The notes under the pieces: model-generated
Told to the model about the DNA's origin: nothing
Seen by the model: only the letters and a program-made list of their open reading frames with translations
Databases searched by the model: none
Translations under genes and position numbers: made by a program
In this document: piece after piece, positions 5,709 to 10,529 of the stretch
Position numbering within the stretch: the first letter of the stretch is position 1
Layout of the letters: the number at the start of each line of letters is the position of its first letter
NCBI GenBank assembly: GCA_030829765.1
Contig: JAUROO010000010.1
Coordinates: forward strand, 1-10,529
Origin: Miltoncostaeales bacterium
Lineage (GTDB): Bacteria; Actinomycetota; Thermoleophilia; Miltoncostaeales; Miltoncostaeaceae
Direction: 5' to 3'
DNA: 10,529 bases

Positions 5709-7154
5709 TCAGCGGTCGGTTGACGGGATGCCGAACTCCGCCCAGCGGGCATCCACCCGTGCGCGGACCTCGTCCGACATCCGGATCTCCTCCGGCCAGG
5801 GGCGCACCTGGCCCTCGCCCTCCCACTTGGCGGTGGCGTCGAAGCCGATCTTGGCGCCGTATGCCGGCCACGGCGCGGCGTGGTCGAGGGCATCCACGGG
5901 GCCGTCCACCACCAGCACGTCCCGGCCCGGGTCGACGTTCGAGAATGCCCGGAAGGCCACCTGCGACACGTCCTGCACGTCGATGTCCTCATCCACCACG
6001 ATCACGCAGCGCGTGAGCGACAGCAGGCCCAGTCCCCACACGGCGTTGATCAGCTTCTTCGCGTGGCCGGGGTAGCGCTTGCGCACCGACACGATGGCGC
6101 AGTTGTGGAACACGCCCTCCAGGGGGAGGTTCATGTCCACCAGGTCCGGCACGGTCATGCGGATGAGCGGCAGGAACAGCCGCTCGGTGGCCTTGCCCAG
6201 CCAGTAGTCCTCCATCGGCGGCATTCCCACGATGGTGGTGGAGTAGATGGCGTCGCGTCGCATGGTGATGCCGGTCACATGGAACGCCGGGTAGCGATCG
6301 ACCGGGGTGTAGAAGCCCGTGTGGTCGCCGAACGGCCCCTCGTCGCGGATGTCGGTGGCATCCACGTACCCCTCCAGCACCACCTCGGCCCGCGCCGGCA
6401 CCTCGATGTCCTGGGTGACCGCCTTCACCATCTCCACGCGCTCGCCACGCAGGAACCCCGCGAACATCATCTCGTCGAGCGCGGGGGGCAGCGGCGCGGT
6501 GGCGGCGTAGGTGACCGCCGGGTCGGTGCCGATGGCCACGGCCACCGGCACGCGCCCCTCGGAGTCGAGCAGGTGCTGGCGGCCGTCCTTGTGCACCTGC
6601 CAGTGCATCATGCAGGTGCGCCGGTCGACCTTCTGCACCCGGTACATGCCGCAGTTGCGGGCACCGGTGCGCGGGTCGTGGCTGAACACCAGGGGCAGCG
6701 TCACGAATGGGCCGCCATCCCCGGGCCAGCAGGTGAGGATGGGGATGCGATCCAGGTCGACGTCGTCGCCCCGCATCACCACTTCCTGGCAGGGCGCCGA
6801 TCGCACGGTGCGGGTGCCCAGCGACGCCAGGTCCTTCAGCGTGCCGAGCGCCTTCACCTTGTCCATGAGGCCCTGCGGCGGCTGCATCTGCGCGATCTGC
6901 GCGATGCGCCCCGCGATCTCGTCGAGGTTGGCGCCACCCAGGCCCATCGCCATGCGGCGCTCGCTTCCGAACTGGTTGATCAGCACCGGAAGGTCCGAGC
7001 CGATCACGTTCCGGAACAGCAGCGCCGGCCCGCCGGCCTTCATCACGCGGTCGGCGATCTCGGTGATCTCGAGGTGGGGGTCGACCGGGGCATCCACCTC
7101 GATCAGCTCGCCGATGCCGCGGAGAGCCTGCATCCACTCGCGCAGGTCCTTCAT
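5709..7154 (-). CDS. ubiD: UbiD-family decarboxylase (prenylated FMN dependent; probably MqnL-like)
   Basis: Non-oxidative decarboxylase of an aromatic acid using prenylated FMN made by UbiX. In futalosine-pathway bacteria the UbiD homologue acts on the (prenylated) dihydroxynaphthoate, and mqnA in this window makes that the likely role. 481 residues, the normal family length. Family features: FGSERRMAMGLGG (62-74), NCGMYRVQ (167-174) with Arg172, DEGPFGDHTGFYTP (271-284) with Glu272 and Asp277, MPPMEDYWLGKATERL (311-326) near the flavin, and HAKKLINAVWG (364-374). Arg172, Glu272 and Asp277 are the likely catalytic triad by analogy with known UbiD proteins. ATG at 7154 overlaps the upstream stop (ATGA), and GGAGGAGG lies about ten bases before it. 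Last gene of the heme-side run, separated from ubiX by the bc operon. A role in ubiquinone synthesis is unlikely given mqnA. Decarboxylation of another aromatic acid cannot be excluded. Confidence 0.9.
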   Translation of the reverse strand: MKDLREWMQALRGIGELIEVDAPVDPHLEITEIADRVMKAGGPALLFRNVIGSDLPVLINQFGSERRMAMGLGGANLDEIAGRIAQIAQMQPPQGLMDKVKALGTLKDLASLGTRTVRSAPCQEVVMRGDDVDLDRIPILTCWPGDGGPFVTLPLVFSHDPRTGARNCGMYRVQKVDRRTCMMHWQVHKDGRQHLLDSEGRVPVAVAIGTDPAVTYAATAPLPPALDEMMFAGFLRGERVEMVKAVTQDIEVPARAEVVLEGYVDATDIRDEGPFGDHTGFYTPVDRYPAFHVTGITMRRDAIYSTTIVGMPPMEDYWLGKATERLFLPLIRMTVPDLVDMNLPLEGVFHNCAIVSVRKRYPGHAKKLINAVWGLGLLSLTRCVIVVDEDIDVQDVSQVAFRAFSNVDPGRDVLVVDGPVDALDHAAPWPAYGAKIGFDATAKWEGEGQVRPWPEEIRMSDEVRARVDARWAEFGIPSTDR

Positions 7155-7675
7155 CCGGTGAGTGCCTCCTCCAGCCCGGCCACGGGCGGCAGCCCGGCGG
7201 CGATCTCGTGGATGGGCCCGGGCACGCCATCGCGCAGTGCCGCGCGCGCGGCCCGCACCGCACCGGCCGTTCCGGGGCCCGACTCGCCGCCGATCGCCGC
7301 AGCGGAGGCGCGCCAGAGCGGCAGGAGGTCCTCCTCGCGGCCGGACGCGACCGCCGCCGCCGAGAGCGCGACCAGATCGCCCAGCGCCTCGACCATGTCG
7401 AGGTCGCCGGTGGCCGCGATGCGCACGAGCCCCTGCGCGTAGCAGTAGTCGCCGGCCAGCACCGCGGCCCCCATGGGCACGTGGTCCACGTGGCGGGGCC
7501 GTCCCCGGTGCAGCAGGAAGCCCTCGAGGATGAGCTCGAGACCCAGCGCGTTCTCGCGGGGCAGAGGGGGACTCACCACCGGCACCAGCACCTCCACGGC
7601 GTCCACCGTGCGCCCGGCCAGCGCCGGCTGCTCCAGCAGCACGGCGCTCACGCGATCCGCGCCGATGCCGATCAC
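7151..7675 (-). CDS. Small polyprenyl-synthase-like protein without catalytic aspartate motifs
   Basis: This 174-residue protein is not assigned to a known function. Residues 48-115 read like the segment after the first aspartate motif of polyprenyl diphosphate synthases. LLHRGRPRHV (54-63), GAAVLAGDYCYAQGLVRIAA (69-88) and DLDMVEALGDLVALSAAAVA (91-110) line up with TRRGRPTVARAHG, AAINVGDFLFARAFAEL and SPAAVAALADASLDLARGE of the full enzyme at 748-1719. The DDxxD motifs, the GKRxRP site and the C-terminal half are missing, so it cannot make prenyl chains on its own. The start is GTG at 7675, overlapping the hemL stop (GTGA); its own stop overlaps ubiD (ATGA), so it is a kept, coupled gene rather than debris. 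It could be a small regulatory subunit, as in two-component prenyl synthases (inference). The N-terminal 45 residues resemble nothing I recognise. Confidence 0.6.
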   Translation of the reverse strand: MIGIGADRVSAVLLEQPALAGRTVDAVEVLVPVVSPPLPRENALGLELILEGFLLHRGRPRHVDHVPMGAAVLAGDYCYAQGLVRIAATGDLDMVEALGDLVALSAAAVASGREEDLLPLWRASAAAIGGESGPGTAGAVRAARAALRDGVPGPIHEIAAGLPPVAGLEEALTG

Positions 7676-8955
7676 GCCCCGGCCTCGTCCAGCGCGCCGG
7701 CCAGGGCGGTGGTCAGCACGGAGAAGTCGTCATCGCGGTGCGCGGTGCTGACGAACCAGGCCTCGAACTGCGACGGCGGCGGGTATACGCCCCGGGCGAG
7801 CAGGCCACGGGCGATGGCGGCGTAGAGCGCGGTATCGCACGCCGTTGCGCCTGCGTAGTCGGTCACCGGCCGATCGGTGAGGAATGGCGTGAGCATCGAC
7901 CCCACGCGGTTGATCGTGACCGGTGCCCCGCTGTCGCGAATGACCTGTTCGAGACGCGCCCCTCCCTCTTCCAGGCGCTCGTAGGTACCGGGCGCCGCCA
8001 GCCGGCACATCACGGCCAGTCCGGCCGTGGTGGCGAGGGGGTTCCCCGAGAGAGTGCCGGCCTGATAGCAGGGGCCATCCGGCGCGAGCTCGGACATCAC
8101 CTCCGCACGGCCGCCGAATGCCCCCACGGGCAGTCCGCCCCCGATGATCTTGCCCAGGACCGTCAGGTCGGCGCGCACCCCGAAGAGTTCCTGTGCGCCG
8201 CCGCGCGCCACGCGGAAGCCCGTGATCACCTCATCGAGGATGAGCAGCGCGCCGGTGCGATCGCAGGCGGCGCGAAGGCCCTCGAGGTATCCGGGTGCGG
8301 GTGGCACCACGCCCATGTTGCCGGCGATCGGCTCGATGATGATGGCCGCGGCGCCCTCGATCGCGGCTTCCGCGGCCGCCAGGTCGTTGTACGGCACCAG
8401 CCGGGTCGCGGCGGTCGCGCCCGCGGTGACGCCGGGGCTCGTCGGCACCCCCAACGTGGTCGCGCCACTGCCCGCCTGGGCCAGCAGGCCGTCGACGGCC
8501 CCGTGGTAGCCGCCCTCGGCCTTGACGATCGCCTCCCGTCCCGTGGCCGCGCGCGCCAGCCGCACGGCGCCCATCACGGCCTCGCTGCCGGAGGAGGTCA
8601 TGCGCAGGCGTTCGATCGACGGGAACGCCTCCACGACGGCCTCGGCGAACAGCACCTCGCGCTCGGTCGGGGCGCCGTATGAGGTCCCCCGCGGCAGGGC
8701 GTCGCGCACATCGCCGATCACCAGCGGGTCGGCGTGCCCGGTGATGGCCGGGCCCCATGAGGCGAGGAAGTCCACGTACCGGGTGCCGTCTGCATCCCAC
8801 ACGTGCGCCCCCTCGGCGCGGTCGATGAACAGCGGGTCGCGGCCGATGCCGCGCATCGCCCGCACGGGCGAGTTGACCCCGCCCACCAGCACCTGCCGGG
8901 CACGGGCGAAGAGCTCGCGGCTGCGTGCGTCGGGAGGGGAGGGCTCCACGGGCAT
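7672..8955 (-). CDS. hemL: Glutamate-1-semialdehyde 2,1-aminomutase HemL
   Basis: PLP enzyme that turns glutamate-1-semialdehyde into 5-aminolevulinate, the committed tetrapyrrole precursor, in the C5 pathway. 427 residues, the usual size. VGGVNSPVRAM (24-34) is the family's N-terminal signature. VDFLASWGPAITGHADP (61-77), SSGSEAVMGAVRLARAATGR (121-140), AEGGYHGAVD (146-155), EPIAGNMG (208-215), LDEVITGFR (240-248) with the PLP-pyridine Asp241, and LGKIIGGGLPVGAFGG (267-282) with the Schiff-base Lys269 are all present. QAGTLSGNP (298-306) is the phosphate loop. The start is ATG 8955, which shares one base with the upstream TGA (TGATG); the longer frame to 9000 runs inside the decarboxylase gene and adds residues unlike the family. 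It sits two genes after hemB, and the product of HemL is the substrate of HemB. Confidence 0.96.
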   Translation of the reverse strand: MPVEPSPPDARSRELFARARQVLVGGVNSPVRAMRGIGRDPLFIDRAEGAHVWDADGTRYVDFLASWGPAITGHADPLVIGDVRDALPRGTSYGAPTEREVLFAEAVVEAFPSIERLRMTSSGSEAVMGAVRLARAATGREAIVKAEGGYHGAVDGLLAQAGSGATTLGVPTSPGVTAGATAATRLVPYNDLAAAEAAIEGAAAIIIEPIAGNMGVVPPAPGYLEGLRAACDRTGALLILDEVITGFRVARGGAQELFGVRADLTVLGKIIGGGLPVGAFGGRAEVMSELAPDGPCYQAGTLSGNPLATTAGLAVMCRLAAPGTYERLEEGGARLEQVIRDSGAPVTINRVGSMLTPFLTDRPVTDYAGATACDTALYAAIARGLLARGVYPPPSQFEAWFVSTAHRDDDFSVLTTALAGALDEAGA

Positions 8956-10037
8956 CAGCCGGTCGGGAGGGGCTGGCCGGCCATGGCGATGTCCTCCCAT
9001 GCCCGGTACTCGGGCGAGTAGTACCGCAGGCGCACCTTCTTGAACTCGAGGGTGGAGTACAGGACGGCGTAGTCATCCGCGCCGAGCCCGGCCTCGTCGG
9101 CCAGCGCGGCGATGGTCTCCTCGCAGGCGTCCTTCGAGCGGGCATGGACCATGGTGAAGAGGTTGTACGGCCAGTCGTCGTAGGTGGGCCTGCGGTAGCA
9201 GTGGGACACCGAGGTGAAGGTGGCCATGCGGCTGCCGAAGTCGTCCACGTGGTCGGCGGGGACCTTCCACACCGCCATGCCGTTGGCCCCGAAGCCCGCG
9301 CGGCGGTGGTTCAGGACGGCGGCGAACCGGCGCATGAGGGTGCGCTCGCGCAGCTCATCGGCCTTTGCGAGGAGGTCGTCCACGTTCCATCCGGACTCGG
9401 CTGCCCATGCGTCGAAGGGCTCGGGCACCAGGGGCAGGTCCTCCTGCAGCACCAGGATCGCCGCCCGGTCCTCCGCCGACGGGGGCGCGCCGTCGCCGCG
9501 CCGGGGCGGGGGCACGGGCGCGGCCCGCGCGGTCGTGCCCTTCTCGCCGGTCATGTCCAGCTGCACGTTGATCTTGTAGAGCATGAGCGTCGGGAGGATG
9601 CGCATGGACGTGGCACCCGTCTCCCGGGCCAGCACGTCGAGGGTGTCCTCCAGGGACATGCGCGCGTCCGGCTCCACGGCCAGCGTGAACCACATGTTGA
9701 AGTGGTGCGTGCGCCGGTAGTTGTGGCTGACGCCGGGGTGGCCGTTGACCACCGCGGCCGCGTCGAACAGCCGGTCGTCGGGGTACGAGGCGGCGACGAG
9801 CGTGCTCTCGTACCCCAGCGCACGCGTGTCGAAGATCGCCGACACCTGCCGGATGATCGCGGCGTCCTTCAGCACCTGCATGCGGCGCAGTACCTCGGCC
9901 TCGTCCAGCCCCACGGCCTCGCCGATCTCCGCAAACGGCCGGCGGGACAGCGGGATGCCGGCCTGCAGGGCATTCAGGAGCCGCTGGTCGACATCGTCGG
10001 GCGCGTGCCTGATGGGTCGGGCGGTGCCGGTGCTCAT
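8955..10037 (-). CDS. ahbAB: Fused siroheme decarboxylase AhbA-AhbB (Lrp/AsnC-type fold)
   Basis: Siroheme decarboxylase removes two acetate carboxyls from siroheme, giving 12,18-didecarboxysiroheme, in the siroheme-dependent heme pathway; NirDLGH do the same in heme d1 synthesis. The 360-residue protein has two homologous halves, each an N-terminal helix-turn-helix-like part and a RAM-like alpha/beta part resembling Lrp/AsnC regulators. Half 1 spans about 15-162 and half 2 about 188-345, joined by a Pro/Arg-rich linker (163-187). Each half has the same core: SHNYRRTHHFNMWFTL (104-119) and SHCYRR (278-283) followed by DDWPYNLFTMVH (287-298). The second is typical of AhbB/NirL-type proteins and argues against a DNA-binding regulator. 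The start is ATG 10037, overlapping the hemB stop (ATGA), with AGGAG 5 bases upstream; the longer frame runs inside hemB. The position between hemB and hemL supports a tetrapyrrole role. Confidence 0.88.
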   Translation of the reverse strand: MSTGTARPIRHAPDDVDQRLLNALQAGIPLSRRPFAEIGEAVGLDEAEVLRRMQVLKDAAIIRQVSAIFDTRALGYESTLVAASYPDDRLFDAAAVVNGHPGVSHNYRRTHHFNMWFTLAVEPDARMSLEDTLDVLARETGATSMRILPTLMLYKINVQLDMTGEKGTTARAAPVPPPRRGDGAPPSAEDRAAILVLQEDLPLVPEPFDAWAAESGWNVDDLLAKADELRERTLMRRFAAVLNHRRAGFGANGMAVWKVPADHVDDFGSRMATFTSVSHCYRRPTYDDWPYNLFTMVHARSKDACEETIAALADEAGLGADDYAVLYSTLEFKKVRLRYYSPEYRAWEDIAMAGQPLPTG

Positions 10038-10529
10038 GGCTGCTCCTCGCGTAGCCACCCTGCGGCGTCCACTGCCGCGTAGGTGATGATGATGTCGGCT
10101 CCCGCGCGGCGGATGGCGGTGATGGTCTCGAGCATGGCCTGGCGCTCGTCGAGCCACCCGCGCTCCGCCGCGGCCTTGATCATGGAGTACTCGCCGCTCA
10201 CGTGGTACGCGGCGAGGGGGAGGTCGGTGGCCTCCCGGACGTCGCGGATGACGTCCAGGTAGGTGGCCGCGGGCTTCACCATCACCATGTCGGCACCCTC
10301 GGCCTCGTCCTCCCTTGCCTCGCGCACGGCTTCGCGGCCGTTGGCGGGGTCCATCTGGTACCCGCGCCGGTCGCCGTGGCCGGGGGCCGAGCCCGCGGCC
10401 TCGCGGAAGGGGCCGTAGAAGGCCGATGCATACTTGGCGGAGTAGGCCATGATCGCCGTGTCCTCGTGCCCAGCGGCGTCGAGGCCCGCGCGGATGGCGC
10501 CCACCCGGCCATCCATCATGTCGCTCGGC
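10034..10529 (-). CDS. hemB: Delta-aminolevulinic acid dehydratase HemB (partial, C-terminal half)
   Basis: Porphobilinogen synthase joins two 5-aminolevulinates. About 164 residues are visible; the N-terminal half lies beyond the right end of the window (usual length about 325). The visible part opens PSDMMDGRVGAIR, the conserved HemB segment. YSAKYASAFYGPFREA carries the first active-site lysine, and DMVMVKPAATYLDVI the second, Schiff-base lysine. RRGYQMDPANGREAVRE and YHVSGEYSMIKAAAERGWLD are also standard family text, and the protein ends shortly after ADIIITYAA as usual. The methionines at the edge are internal, not starts. Its TGA overlaps the ATG of the siroheme decarboxylase (ATGA), so it is the first visible gene of the heme-side run. 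Other early tetrapyrrole genes (hemA, hemC, the siroheme enzymes) probably lie upstream, which is an inference. Confidence 0.96.
   Translation of the reverse strand, partial: PSDMMDGRVGAIRAGLDAAGHEDTAIMAYSAKYASAFYGPFREAAGSAPGHGDRRGYQMDPANGREAVREAREDEAEGADMVMVKPAATYLDVIRDVREATDLPLAAYHVSGEYSMIKAAAERGWLDERQAMLETITAIRRAGADIIITYAAVDAAGWLREEQP

Noticed and set aside
5880..7442. Plus-strand open frame of 520 codons opposite ubiD and the small prenyl-synthase-like gene
   Set aside because: It is rich in His, Arg, Val and Gly without recognisable motifs, and lies opposite a clear UbiD-family gene. GC-rich third positions keep the opposite frame open.
7738..8682. Plus-strand open frame of 314 codons opposite hemL
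   Set aside because: A shadow of hemL, whose PLP lysine and family motifs are all on the minus strand.
8955..10037. Reading the two-domain Lrp/AsnC-like protein as a transcription regulator
   Set aside because: The YRR and DDWPYNLFT motifs and the position between hemB and hemL fit siroheme decarboxylases, and the protein is a tandem fusion without a clear ligand-responsive regulator layout.
8925..10082. Plus-strand open frame of 385 codons opposite the siroheme decarboxylase
   Set aside because: Low-complexity His/Gly/Val-rich translation with no family features; the minus-strand gene fully explains the stretch.
10038..10157. 40-residue N-terminal extension of the siroheme decarboxylase
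   Set aside because: It runs inside hemB; ATG 10037 has a good ribosome site and the usual overlap.
1..10529. tRNA, rRNA, CRISPR arrays, insertion sequences, phage genes, riboswitches
   Set aside because: I saw no cloverleaf, repeat-spacer array, transposase motif, terminal repeats or known leader structure by eye. Free space is limited to about 90 bases before ubiX and 130 before qcrA.

Overview
The window is GC-rich throughout and every gene I can support lies on the minus strand, so transcription runs from high to low coordinates. There are twelve protein genes and almost no free space. Organism (inference): the high GC, the strong dense coding, the futalosine-pathway gene mqnA and a cytochrome bc complex with a split cytochrome b and a subunit IV-cytochrome c fusion suggest a deep-branching high-GC Gram-positive type bacterium, such as a Thermoleophilia-like actinobacterium. 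No rRNA or other marker is present to prove this.

Region 1 (10529 down to 5709) is a translationally coupled run: hemB (its N-terminal half lies outside the window), a fused siroheme decarboxylase AhbA-AhbB, hemL, a small polyprenyl-synthase-like protein without catalytic motifs, and a UbiD-family decarboxylase. Consecutive genes overlap by 1 to 4 bases. The first three genes serve tetrapyrrole synthesis. AhbAB implies that heme (or heme d1) is made from siroheme here.

Region 2 (5708 down to 3132) starts with a 130-base gap holding a weak hairpin and the likely promoter. It then carries a three-gene quinol:cytochrome c reductase operon: a Rieske iron-sulfur protein, a b6-type cytochrome b, and a subunit IV-cytochrome c fusion. 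It ends at a 12-bp perfect hairpin, the best terminator candidate in the window.

Region 3 (3043 down to 1) is a second coupled run, each gene overlapping the next by 4 bases: ubiX, a UbiE/MenG methyltransferase, a long-chain polyprenyl diphosphate synthase, a short protein resembling the C-terminal part of MqnC/MqnE radical SAM enzymes but lacking the radical SAM core, and mqnA (chorismate dehydratase; its C-terminal part lies outside the window).

Together the genes describe a respiratory supply cluster. Region 3 and the UbiD gene supply menaquinone through the futalosine route (head group, side chain, decarboxylation with prenylated FMN, methylation). Region 1 supplies heme precursors. Region 2 encodes the enzyme that uses both, with menaquinol as substrate and b- and c-type hemes as cofactors. 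The points most worth a second look are two stripped paralogue-like proteins (290-751 and 7151-7675), the fused siroheme decarboxylase, and a b6-type cytochrome b without the cysteine that normally binds heme ci.
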